Origin: Hellea sp.
GTDB lineage: Bacteria; Pseudomonadota; Alphaproteobacteria; Caulobacterales; Maricaulaceae
Direction of reading: 5' to 3'
Assembly (NCBI GenBank): GCA_020629545.1
Contig: JAHDDC010000003.1
Location: forward strand, 69,377 to 132,533
Length of the DNA stretch: 63,157 nucleotides
Positions 8,540 through 16,353 of this stretch are shown in pieces (positions within the stretch are counted from its first letter, which is position 1; each line of letters starts with the position of its first letter). The position numbers were made by a program, and so were the translations under genes. The notes under the pieces were generated by a model, which had not been told where the DNA came from, made no database searches, and saw nothing but the letters and a program-made list of their open reading frames with translations.

Positions 8540-9305
8540 CATATCTAAAATTTCCGTGCTGATTTTGGCTGGGCAGCGTGAAGGCGTAATCGATCCGCTT
8601 TGTGAGATGACGGGTGCCGATCGCAAGGCCATCATACCCATTCTTGGACGTCCAATGATTATGTATCCGCTGGAAGCCCTGGAGATGGCGGGTTTGAAGG
8701 CCCCTTATCACGTAAGCGGTTTCGATGCTGACTATGATCAGCGGTTAACTCAGTCGCCATCGGCGCCTGGGCCGGCCGGTAGCGCCGCGGCTGCTATCGA
8801 AAACGGAATAAAATATCCAATATTGATTACAACGTGTGATCACGCCCTGTTGACGCGCGAGATGCTGAATAGCTTTATTTCACAAGCTTCTGAAAGCGGC
8901 GCAGACTTTTGTGTGGGACTTGCAGAAAAGTCGATCATTCAGCCGGCCTATCCTGACGTAAAACGAACATATTTGAATTTTAGCGATCGGTCTGTTTCAG
9001 GCTGCAATTTATTTTACCTCTCCAATAAGGAAGGGCTGAAAGCTATTCGGTTCTGGAAACGGGCTCAGAATTTTCGAAAACAGCCGGTTAGGTTAGCGGC
9101 AAGTGTTGGTCTTTTGACCCCAATATTATATTTGTCGGGGCGATTGTCCCTTGATGGCGCATTCGAGTATGCGTCCAAAAAACTCGGTATTCGAGCCCGG
9201 CCCATACTTATTCCAATTGCGGAGGCGGCTATAGACGTCGATAAGCCGTCGGATCTTGAACTGACAGAGACCATTTTGTCGAGGCGCCAGTCACATGACA
9301 CCTGA
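8523..9305 (+). CDS. MobA-like nucleotidyltransferase (candidate CpgD or headgroup NTase)
   Basis: A 260-residue protein. Residues about 9-45 carry a nucleotidyltransferase-A start (SVLILAGQREG, then KAIIPILGRPMIMYPLEAL), with TCDHALLT as the metal-binding Asp motif near residue 100 and DVDKPSDLELTE at the C terminus, as in MobA/IspD-type NTP-transferases. The loop is LAGQREG rather than the usual LAGGxGxR. I chose ATG 8523, which overlaps the ceramide synthase by 17 bp, over the longer in-frame ATG at 8481. In Caulobacter, CpgD is a CTP:phosphoglycerate cytidylyltransferase encoded in the ceramide region; this gene and the one at 12480 are both candidates. The 3' end overlaps the flippase fusion by 11 bp. 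Confidence 0.65.
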   Translation: MKNISNISKISVLILAGQREGVIDPLCEMTGADRKAIIPILGRPMIMYPLEALEMAGLKAPYHVSGFDADYDQRLTQSPSAPGPAGSAAAAIENGIKYPILITTCDHALLTREMLNSFISQASESGADFCVGLAEKSIIQPAYPDVKRTYLNFSDRSVSGCNLFYLSNKEGLKAIRFWKRAQNFRKQPVRLAASVGLLTPILYLSGRLSLDGAFEYASKKLGIRARPILIPIAEAAIDVDKPSDLELTETILSRRQSHDT

Positions 9306-11775
9306 TCTCACGATATATTCTGACAAGACGGTCGGAAAGCGTATTGCGTCGAATGCCAGTATGATCATCAGCGCCAAGATGGTTGCAGTTGTTCTCGGTG
9401 CCGGAAGTCTTATGATCGCAGCGCGAAGTCTTGATCTTGTCGCTTTTGGAACGGTAACGTTTCTTCATGCTTACATGTTGTTCTTCGGGGAGGTTACAAC
9501 CTTTAAAACTTGGCAATCCCTTATTCGTTTCGGCGCCACAGATCTTGAGAATAACAATCCGAAATCATTGTCGCGTTTGATCAAATTTGGAATCAAGCTT
9601 GATTTTATTTCAGTTATCTTTGCGTACCTATTATCCGTAATGTTAATGGGATTTGTTGTCTGGTTGGTTTCGACATTTCCTGATTTGTCGGCCAAGGAAG
9701 TCGATATCAATGATCTACAGAGATATGCGGCGCTGTATTGCTTGGTTGTATTATTACGGCAAACCGGAACGGCTGACGGTGTTTTAAGGCTGTTTGATCG
9801 TTTCCGTTTGTTAGCGGTAGAGGCCTTAGTCATGCCTGCTCTCCGTTTTATTGGAACGATTTATGCGGCCTTTGCGGGTTTTGGTCTCGAAGGTTTTTTG
9901 TGTGTATGGTTTGTGGCCTCCGGGGTGAGCTATATTGTGGTCGTTTTAATTGCTGCATTTGAACTTTATAAACGAGGGCTCCTTGGTATGACCTTGCGCT
10001 CAAAACAGAAGTTCTTAAAGCCGCGTCAGGGGTTGTGGCCATTCGTGATCAAGTCAAATATCGACTCTTCAATTGCAAGTGGTTTTGGACATTTGCCGCA
10101 GCTATTGGTTATGGCGATGTTCGGCGCGGCCTGGTCGGGCTTGTATAAAGCTGCCGAAGAGGTTGCGAAACTACTATCCGAAGGCTTTAAACTCTTAGAT
10201 CAGGTTATTTATCCGGAACTTGCAAAATTGATCGCACAAGGAAATGCCGAAAAAATCTGGCGTATTGTTGTTCGGGCAGCGGTCATTTTGATGACAGGCG
10301 GGGTTATCGTTTCTGCCCTTTTGTGGCTCGTAGGGCCGAGTATTTTGTCGATCGTGTTTGGCGAAGAGTTTAGGCAGGCTGTTCCGTTAGCGACATTATT
10401 GGTTCCTGCGGCTGTTATGCTCGGTATATCAGCGCCACTATATCCCATTTTCTATGCCGCCAACAAACCGGAACGGGCGATTTATGTGCGCGGCGCCTCG
10501 CTAATTATCTATATTGTTTCATTTTTAATTTTGGCGGTATTAATCGGCGAAATGGCTCCAGGCTGGGCCATGATAATCTGCAATCTATTCGCTGTTATAG
10601 TTGTGGTGATTGTTGCGCGAAAAACTCTGGATGAATCTATTCTTGAGGCCAAACGGGCTGAGGATCCAAATTATATTCCGTCAGGTCCCAATGTTCAGTT
10701 TGTTGGAGCAACAGATAAAAAACTCTGGGGTTTACCGCTGGAGAGATGGCAGGCTAGAGCTTTCAAGAAAGTTGGTGCAAACAAAGTTCCTGGCCCCATT
10801 ACCGCCGATATTAATCGCGTGCTTTCCTCCAATCTCCACAAAGCTTTTGTGCATCGTCAGAATACCGCGCTTGTCGTCGACAATGAAATCATCGCTGTAA
10901 ATGGACTCTCACCTGACCGCGCAAAAAGCCTTATCGGGAAGCCTCCAGATCAAATTCCATCAGATAGCAAGCTCGATATCAAAAAGCCGGATGAATTAGA
11001 TGACGGATATATCAAAGCATTGCGGAAAACTGAAAAGCCCTACGCCCTTCACGTGGAGCATGATGGAATTTCAGAAATTTCGCGGCGGCAATTTGCGAGC
11101 TCCTATAAAGGTATCACGGATTTCGTCACAAAGTTCATTTGGCCTGTCCCTGCGTTCTATGCGACGCGGTTTTGTGCGGCGGTTCGTCTAACGCCTAATA
11201 TGGTTACAACCCTTAGTTTGATTATGATGTTTGTCGCGCTTTATTACTTTTGGCAAGGTCAGTGGGCCTTAGGCTTTTTGACCGGTTGGTTCATGACGTT
11301 CTTGGACACAGTTGATGGAAAACTCGCGCGAACGACAATGACATATTCGGCTTGGGGTAATATCTACGATCATGGCATTGATCTGGTGCACCCACCGATG
11401 TGGTATTACGCGTGGTTCATTGGCCTTGGAGGGGTAATCGGAAGCGGATCTGTCCTTGAAATATCTTTGATTGCCATTTTGGTTGGTTATGTTGTTGACC
11501 GATTGATCGAAGGTGCTTTTTTACAAAGATTTGGTTTTCATATTCATGTTTGGCGACCTTTTAATTCAAAACTTCGTTTTATCATCGCGCGGCGTAATCC
11601 AAATATGTTCATTTTTATGATCGCCGTAATTTTGTCTTTGTTTTTCAAAAGTGCCGCTCATATCGGTTTTGTTGTCGTAGCCGTTTGGGTATGGGTATGT
11701 ATTGTTTTAAACTTCTTATCTTTGATCAGAGCATTTTTGAGTAAAGATCCAGTCATATCTTGGATGGAACAATGA
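9295..11775 (+). CDS. Fusion of MOP/Wzx-type flippase with CDP-alcohol phosphotransferase
   Basis: An 826-residue membrane protein. Residues about 20-445 form a polysaccharide-flippase-like module with many predicted helices. Residues about 450-600 are soluble and include WGLPLERWQARAFKKVG and NTALVVDNEIIAV; this may be a worn nucleotidyltransferase-like linker. From about residue 625 comes a CDP-alcohol phosphotransferase domain with its full signature at residues 671-696: DTVDGKLAR, then Gly, then DHGID (D-x2-DG-x2-AR-x8-G-x3-D-x3-D). Such enzymes transfer a phospho-alcohol from a CDP-alcohol to an acceptor with release of CMP. The gene overlaps both neighbours. The layout suggests headgroup transfer coupled to flipping, perhaps from CDP-glycerate to ceramide; that substrate is inference. 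Confidence 0.8.
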   Translation: MTPDLTIYSDKTVGKRIASNASMIISAKMVAVVLGAGSLMIAARSLDLVAFGTVTFLHAYMLFFGEVTTFKTWQSLIRFGATDLENNNPKSLSRLIKFGIKLDFISVIFAYLLSVMLMGFVVWLVSTFPDLSAKEVDINDLQRYAALYCLVVLLRQTGTADGVLRLFDRFRLLAVEALVMPALRFIGTIYAAFAGFGLEGFLCVWFVASGVSYIVVVLIAAFELYKRGLLGMTLRSKQKFLKPRQGLWPFVIKSNIDSSIASGFGHLPQLLVMAMFGAAWSGLYKAAEEVAKLLSEGFKLLDQVIYPELAKLIAQGNAEKIWRIVVRAAVILMTGGVIVSALLWLVGPSILSIVFGEEFRQAVPLATLLVPAAVMLGISAPLYPIFYAANKPERAIYVRGASLIIYIVSFLILAVLIGEMAPGWAMIICNLFAVIVVVIVARKTLDESILEAKRAEDPNYIPSGPNVQFVGATDKKLWGLPLERWQARAFKKVGANKVPGPITADINRVLSSNLHKAFVHRQNTALVVDNEIIAVNGLSPDRAKSLIGKPPDQIPSDSKLDIKKPDELDDGYIKALRKTEKPYALHVEHDGISEISRRQFASSYKGITDFVTKFIWPVPAFYATRFCAAVRLTPNMVTTLSLIMMFVALYYFWQGQWALGFLTGWFMTFLDTVDGKLARTTMTYSAWGNIYDHGIDLVHPPMWYYAWFIGLGGVIGSGSVLEISLIAILVGYVVDRLIEGAFLQRFGFHIHVWRPFNSKLRFIIARRNPNMFIFMIAVILSLFFKSAAHIGFVVVAVWVWVCIVLNFLSLIRAFLSKDPVISWMEQ

Positions 11776-12458
11776 CTGATTTAAGCGGAAATCTCGCAAT
11801 TTTCGATCTTGATTACACGCTCACGAAACGGGGAACGTGGGGTCGATTTGTATGGCAAATGGTGAAGGGTCGCCCGCATTTATGGATTCCTCTTCTTGTT
11901 AGCGCTGGGACAACACAGTTTAGATATAAACGAGGAAAGCTGCCTCGCGTTAGAGTTAAGCAAGCCATGATGCGATGGTGTATGGTCGGCAAGCCTCAGC
12001 AGAAAATGTTAGCAGAAGCTGAAGTGTTTGCAGGACGCGAGGTTCCGGGTGGACTAAGGCCTGGAGCCATTGATAAGCTAAATTGGCATCGTGAATGCGG
12101 TGATACGATTATGATTGTTAGCGCCGCAGCAAATATTATTGCAGAAGCTATAGCGCGAAAACTCAATATTGAATATGTAATTGCCACCGATATGGCCTGG
12201 GATAAACACAATTGTCTTAGCCCAGAATTTGCATCACCGAATTGTTATGGTCCTGAAAAAGTGAAGCGGTTGACGGCCTTTTTAAGTGAAAATCCACAAC
12301 TGAAACAAAATCACACAATTATCACAATGTATTCAGATAGTTATTCCGATCTTGAAATTTTGCAGTATTGTGACAAAGGTGTGGCGGTAAACCCGGATAA
12401 AAAATTGGCAGGGGCGGCCGACAAGCTGGGGTTTGAAATCGTGGACTGGAATACATAA
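11772..12458 (+). CDS. HAD-superfamily (subclass IB) phosphatase
   Basis: A 228-residue HAD hydrolase. Motif I is FDLDYTLT near residue 10 (nucleophile Asp and acid Asp), motif II is IVSAAAN, and motif III/IV is MYSDSYSDLEIL, the PSPase-like pattern. Start ATG 11772 shares an ATGA overlap with the flippase fusion; the longer TTG 11760 start is less likely. Close relatives dephosphorylate phosphoserine, lysophosphatidate or phosphatidylglycerophosphate. In this operon it could remove a phosphate from a sphingolipid or CDP-alcohol intermediate, as PGP phosphatase does after PGP synthase. The substrate is not determined by sequence. Confidence 0.75.
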   Translation: MTDLSGNLAIFDLDYTLTKRGTWGRFVWQMVKGRPHLWIPLLVSAGTTQFRYKRGKLPRVRVKQAMMRWCMVGKPQQKMLAEAEVFAGREVPGGLRPGAIDKLNWHRECGDTIMIVSAAANIIAEAIARKLNIEYVIATDMAWDKHNCLSPEFASPNCYGPEKVKRLTAFLSENPQLKQNHTIITMYSDSYSDLEILQYCDKGVAVNPDKKLAGAADKLGFEIVDWNT

Positions 12459-12479
12459 GACCCTAATACCGGAACTATC

Positions 12480-13235
12480 ATGCAAGCTATAATACTCAGC
12501 GCGGGTCGAGGTTCGCGACTTTTGCCATTGACTGAAAATTTACCCAAATGCCTTTTGCCAATTGGCCTGACAACCGTCTTGGGTATGCAGCTTGATACCT
12601 TGTTCAAGGGCGGTATCGAAAAAGTCTCAGTTGTAACCGGATTCAATGCCGAAATGGTCGACGAGGAAATTGTTGGTCGTGCAACCGGTCCCAAAGTTAA
12701 AACGATTTATAATCCGTTTTTTCAGGTCGCGGACAATCTTGCGAGTTGTTGGATGGCGCGGAAATCCATGAAATCAGATTTTCTTCTGATCAATGGTGAT
12801 ACATTATTTTCTCCCGAGCTACTGGAAAGAGTTCTGACCGCCCCGGCAAAATCGATTGCCGTGACAATTGACAAGAAAGATCATTATGACGGCGATGATA
12901 TGAAGGTCACGCTCGAGGGTGAGCGGCTTTTGGCAATTGGTAAAACGCTTTCGGCGCAAGAAACAAATGGCGAGTCCATTGGGATGCTTCGCTTTATGGG
13001 CAATGGCCCAAAGATTTTTAAAGATGAAATCAAGAACCTGATGAGAGATAATAAGGGTACTAAAAGTTGGTTTCTATCAGCGATTCACGGTTTGGCTCAG
13101 AAAGATATTGTTATCGACACGATCAATATTCAGGGATCGAGTTGGTCTGAGCTTGATACACCAGAAGACTACGAAATTTGTCTTGATTTATTCGGTACCA
13201 GTATGGCCGCTAGAGAACGCTTTTCAGTAATGTAA
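12480..13235 (+). CDS. NTP-transferase, sugar-nucleotidyl/LicC-like (candidate CpgD)
   Basis: A 251-residue NTP-transferase with the classic N-terminal signature ILSAGRGSRLLPLT followed by PKCLLPIG (residues about 4-29), the metal-binding NGDTLF near residue 104, and a C-terminal WSELDTPEDYEI segment. Compared with the gene at 8523 it has an intact pyrophosphorylase loop, and its short length without a hexapeptide domain resembles LicC-type cytidylyltransferases. It follows the HAD phosphatase by 21 bp. It could make a CDP-activated headgroup (CDP-glycerate, as CpgD does in Caulobacter) for the CDP-alcohol phosphotransferase at 9295-11775. A sugar-1-phosphate substrate remains possible. Confidence 0.75.
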   Translation: MQAIILSAGRGSRLLPLTENLPKCLLPIGLTTVLGMQLDTLFKGGIEKVSVVTGFNAEMVDEEIVGRATGPKVKTIYNPFFQVADNLASCWMARKSMKSDFLLINGDTLFSPELLERVLTAPAKSIAVTIDKKDHYDGDDMKVTLEGERLLAIGKTLSAQETNGESIGMLRFMGNGPKIFKDEIKNLMRDNKGTKSWFLSAIHGLAQKDIVIDTINIQGSSWSELDTPEDYEICLDLFGTSMAARERFSVM

Positions 13236-13255
13236 AAACGGTATAAAATAGCCCG

Positions 13256-14473
13256 ATGAAATTACTTTCCAAAATGCTTTCCCGCTTCGTGAAAGTCGGG
13301 CAAATGACGGTCATAGATGCCAGCGGGGCGACCCATGTGTTTGGACCAGGGGGTGAGGGTACGCCCCACGCAACTGTTAAAATTCACGACAAGGCGCTTT
13401 ATACTTCGTTATTTTTCAATCCAGAGCTTAAAGCCGGCGAAGCATATATGGACGGTCGGTTGACGATCGAAGATGGAGGGGGCATTCGAAATCTGCTAGA
13501 GATATTTGCCCATAATCGCACGGCTTTGAGATCGCAGCCTTCACAAAAAATTCTGAAACGCTATCTCAAAAAAATCCGTCGATACCACCAACGAAATGAA
13601 ACCAGTGCGTCTCGGAAAAACGTTCAGCATCATTACGATTTGTCCAATGACTTTTATCGTTTGTTTCTTGATGAAGATCTTCAGTATTCTTGTGGGTATT
13701 GGCCTAAAGACGGGATGACCCTTGAAGAGGCCCAGCGAGCCAAAAAGGCTCACATAGCTGCCAAACTCAATCTCAAGCCGGGCATGAAAGTACTCGATAT
13801 CGGATGCGGCTGGGGCGGAATGTCCATATTTATTGCGCAAAATTTTGATTGCGAAGTTGTTGGCGTAACATTGTCTGATGAGCAGCACGCATTAGGGCGC
13901 CAGCGGGTCAAAGAATTGGGTCTAGAAGGTAAAGTTGATATTCGTATTCAGGATTATCGCCATGTTGAGGAGAAATTTGATGCGATTGTTTCTGTTGGCA
14001 TGTTTGAGCATGTCGGCATTGCGCATTATCTTGAATATTTTTCCAAGATTCGAGACCTTCTAACAGATGACGGCGCGGCGCTAGTGCATTCTATAGGACG
14101 GAAAGGTGGTCCAGGAACCACTGGGGCTTGGATCAGAAAGTATATATTTCCAGGTGGGTACTCACCGGCATTATCGGAAACATTTGCGGAAATTGAGAAG
14201 GCGGGGCTTTGGGTGACAGATTGCGAGATCTGGAGGATCCATTATGCCGAAACTTTAAAGGAGTGGGATAACCGATTTCAGGCCAATAGAGCCAAAGTTG
14301 CAGAAATGTTTGATGAGCGGTTCTGTAGAATGTGGGAATTTTATCTCATCGTGAGTGAGTTTTCCTTCCGGCATGGTAAGCATATGAATTTCCAAATTCA
14401 ACTTGCAAAGGATGTAAATGCCTTGCCATTGGCGCGGGATTATATGATAGAGACCGAGCAAAAAATTAGTTAG
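13256..14473 (+). CDS. cfa: Cyclopropane-fatty-acyl-phospholipid synthase family methyltransferase
   Basis: A 405-residue CFA-synthase-type enzyme. The N-terminal lipid-binding domain (about 1-115) is followed by VQHHYDLSNDFYRLFLDE, the bicarbonate/lipid-contact segment YSCGYW, and the SAM-binding LDIGCGWGGMSI near residue 180. Family members methylate the double bond of membrane acyl chains to cyclopropane. It follows the NTP-transferase by 20 bp and precedes an Asp/Asn-hydroxylase-fold gene, placing it at the end of the sphingolipid island; its target could therefore be an unsaturated sphingoid base or N-acyl chain as well as phospholipid. Phospholipid CFA synthase is the conservative reading. 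Confidence 0.88.
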   Translation: MKLLSKMLSRFVKVGQMTVIDASGATHVFGPGGEGTPHATVKIHDKALYTSLFFNPELKAGEAYMDGRLTIEDGGGIRNLLEIFAHNRTALRSQPSQKILKRYLKKIRRYHQRNETSASRKNVQHHYDLSNDFYRLFLDEDLQYSCGYWPKDGMTLEEAQRAKKAHIAAKLNLKPGMKVLDIGCGWGGMSIFIAQNFDCEVVGVTLSDEQHALGRQRVKELGLEGKVDIRIQDYRHVEEKFDAIVSVGMFEHVGIAHYLEYFSKIRDLLTDDGAALVHSIGRKGGPGTTGAWIRKYIFPGGYSPALSETFAEIEKAGLWVTDCEIWRIHYAETLKEWDNRFQANRAKVAEMFDERFCRMWEFYLIVSEFSFRHGKHMNFQIQLAKDVNALPLARDYMIETEQKIS

Positions 14474-14491
14474 CCTCGAGGCTTAGGCCGC

Positions 14492-15298
14492 ATGACCCAA
14501 ACCGTAGAAAAACCCAAGAAACTTACTAATCCCCGACGTGCCTTTGTTAAGCGCAATGGGAAGAAACTTTTGAGAGCGGTGGCGGATTATCAATCACGTA
14601 GTTCGAAGGTGCCAGATACACCGAAAATTGGAAATGAGTACTTCGATTTTTTGACCCGATTTGTTGATGAATGGGAAACCATTCGGAACGAAGCTCAAGA
14701 CGTTCTACAGTTCAGAGATCAGATTCCTGGGTTTGAAGATATTTCTCCAGATCAATATCGGATTGCCAAGGATCAGCAATGGAAGACTTTTGTCTTATTT
14801 GGGTTTGGACAAAGACTGGAAAAGAACACGCAACTTGCACCTCGAACTGCCGAAATTTTGGAAACTGTTCCGAACCTTCAAACTGCTATGTTTTCAATAC
14901 TGGCGCCGGGATATCATATTCCGGCACATACCGGCGTAACCAAAGGAATACTCAGATGTCATCTCGGCCTTATTATTCCGAAGGATCATGAAAAATGTCG
15001 GATTCGTGTTGACGATACAGTCACAGCTTGGAAGCCTGGAGAGATATTCGTGTTTGATGATACGTTTGAACATGAAGTTTGGAACGATACAGATGAAGAA
15101 CGGGTTATTTTGTTGTTCGATTTTGACAGGCCCATGAATTTTGGGGGGCGTTTTATGAATAAGGCTTTGATGTCTGCCATGAAATTGACGGCGTTTTATC
15201 AGGACCCAAAGAAAAATCTTGAGGATGCTGAGGCTCGTCTCGAGGCTGCTATTCGTCAAAATGATAAAAATTTAGAATCTATGAGCGATCCTAGTTAG
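14492..15298 (+). CDS. Aspartyl/asparaginyl beta-hydroxylase-fold dioxygenase (LpxO-like)
   Basis: A 268-residue Fe(II)/2-oxoglutarate-dependent hydroxylase. The double-stranded beta-helix core is visible as IPAHTGVTKGILRCHLGLII (first His near residue 152), then WKPGEIFVFDDTFEHEVWND with the second His, and a 2-oxoglutarate-binding Arg in EERVILLFDFDRP. Relatives include LpxO, which hydroxylates a lipid A acyl chain, and aspartyl beta-hydroxylases. Coming 18 bp after the CFA-type gene and ending the island, it may hydroxylate a ceramide acyl chain; sphingolipids in this bacterial group are often hydroxylated. The lipid target is inference; the fold is clear. Confidence 0.82.
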   Translation: MTQTVEKPKKLTNPRRAFVKRNGKKLLRAVADYQSRSSKVPDTPKIGNEYFDFLTRFVDEWETIRNEAQDVLQFRDQIPGFEDISPDQYRIAKDQQWKTFVLFGFGQRLEKNTQLAPRTAEILETVPNLQTAMFSILAPGYHIPAHTGVTKGILRCHLGLIIPKDHEKCRIRVDDTVTAWKPGEIFVFDDTFEHEVWNDTDEERVILLFDFDRPMNFGGRFMNKALMSAMKLTAFYQDPKKNLEDAEARLEAAIRQNDKNLESMSDPS

Positions 15299-15310
15299 AA
15301 TTTCTCGCAG

Positions 15311-15856
15311 TTATCGATAGAAAGTCATTTTTGCAACTATTCGCCCCAATACAGCTTTTGGCGCAAGTCTCTCGGTTTCTTCGCGATCGGTAATCCGAAT
15401 TTGATTGTCTTCGATTGCTAGATATTCGCCGGTTCTAAGCCGTGCAGTGTCAGGATCACCAATAAAGATATCGTAACTCCACTCGTCATCTGCCAAATTC
15501 ATCAAGCCAAATAGATTTTCTTTTCGCGTAGCATAAGGAATGTAACCCGCTGGTGGTGTACTGCCGGATATACTGCCAGAGGCGGGCCAGGAATATACTG
15601 GGAGATGTCTGACAGGGTGTTGAAGATAGAACTCTGCTGATCTCTCATCCTCACCCAGACTTCCAGATAGTAGCCATACGGGCGTAACTCCAAGGGCTTC
15701 GCCAATTTTTTCGAGTACGCCTTGCCGGGGAATATGGCTGCCATTCTCCCAGTTTGCAACTGTCGGTTGACTGACACCGGCTCTCTTTGCGAGTTCGGCC
15801 TGAGAAAGACCTCGTGTGATTCGAGTCGATTTGATTCGAGCTTGCAAAGATTCCAT
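15311..15856 (-). CDS. XRE-family repressor with a degenerate S24/LexA-like C-terminal domain
   Basis: A 181-residue DNA-binding protein. An N-terminal helix-turn-helix (about residues 10-55) has LSQAELAKRAGVSQPTVANWENG. The C-terminal half (DIFIGDPDTARLRTGEYLAIED, then APKAVLGRIVAKM) resembles the S24/LexA dimerisation fold, but the catalytic Ser-Met pair expected before Pro-Asp is not present, so self-cleavage is unlikely. ATG 15856 is chosen because GGAG lies six bases upstream; the longer TTG 15868 start would read through the operator palindrome. The gene is convergent with the hydroxylase gene, 12 bp apart. The palindrome over its own promoter suggests autorepression. Its other targets are unknown. 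Confidence 0.82.
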   Translation of the reverse strand: MESLQARIKSTRITRGLSQAELAKRAGVSQPTVANWENGSHIPRQGVLEKIGEALGVTPVWLLSGSLGEDERSAEFYLQHPVRHLPVYSWPASGSISGSTPPAGYIPYATRKENLFGLMNLADDEWSYDIFIGDPDTARLRTGEYLAIEDNQIRITDREETERLAPKAVLGRIVAKMTFYR

Positions 15857-15866
15857 TTTAGCTCCC

Positions 15867-15887
15867 AATATAAGTTTAACCTATATT
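15867..15887. promoter_or_regulatory. 21-bp palindromic operator of the XRE repressor
   Basis: A near-perfect palindrome with arms AATATA(A/G)GTT and AAC(C/T)TATATT around one central base; only one internal pair per arm breaks symmetry. It lies 10 bp upstream of the preferred start of the XRE gene and covers the -10 element of the predicted promoter. This is what an autoregulated cI-type repressor site looks like. Binding is inferred. Confidence 0.6.
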
Positions 15888-15907
15888 CATAAATCTAGCT
15901 AAAACAA
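15880..15907 (-). promoter_or_regulatory. Predicted sigma-70 promoter of the XRE gene
   Basis: Reading the minus strand, TTGTTT (15907-15902) is followed by a 16-bp spacer and TATAGG (15885-15880). The -10 falls inside the palindromic operator, so repressor binding would block RNA polymerase. The match to consensus is moderate. Confidence 0.45.
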
Positions 15908-16138
15908 GGAAAATGCGATGAATTAGCGTGTAAACGCCCTAAATTATCCGAAAACGTCTACATTCTCGAAAATGAACGTAAACTGAAAGTTCTCCCAAAA
16001 GGAACATTACAAAAATTTTATTCGTAAAACTAATGATTTCGCTTGAAATCTGCATCATTGCGTAACATCTTGTGATCGTGGGTGGGAACCAATTGCTCTG
16101 TTTCAGGTCGAAACACAGCATCAACTATGAGGTAGAAT

Positions 16139-16339
16139 ATGAAAGGCGATTATTGCACACGAGAAGGCGCGGAGCGCTTAAAAGCCCAGATTGAGGCTTA
16201 TTGGGCTGAACGCGGGAAAGACGTGAAAATCAATTTGGTACAGGCAGGATTTTTGCCTTCCATGCGATCAGCAAGGACGGATGTTAGGTCAAATATGATC
16301 AATGGCGTTCCGACCAATTCAACAGAGAATTTTGCGTAA
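16139..16339 (+). CDS. Small conserved-looking hypothetical protein (66 aa)
   Basis: A 66-residue basic protein starting ATG 16139 with GAGGTAG eight bases upstream. It contains CTREGAERLKAQIEAYWAERG, then VNLVQAGF-like and RSARTDVRSNMINGVP segments; this pattern of an amphipathic helix followed by VRSNM...G(L/V)P is one I associate with short uncharacterised alphaproteobacterial proteins. No signal peptide or transmembrane segment. It stands alone between the XRE repressor and gph. The amino-acid pattern and ribosome-binding site argue that it is real; the function is unknown. Confidence 0.6.
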   Translation: MKGDYCTREGAERLKAQIEAYWAERGKDVKINLVQAGFLPSMRSARTDVRSNMINGVPTNSTENFA

Positions 16340-16353
16340 GGCAGCCCTTGCGG

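Noticed and set aside
12480..13235. Glucose-1-phosphate thymidylyltransferase (RmlA)
   Set aside because: No rhamnose genes are nearby and the protein lacks length and motifs specific for RmlA; the lipid context favours a cytidylyltransferase.
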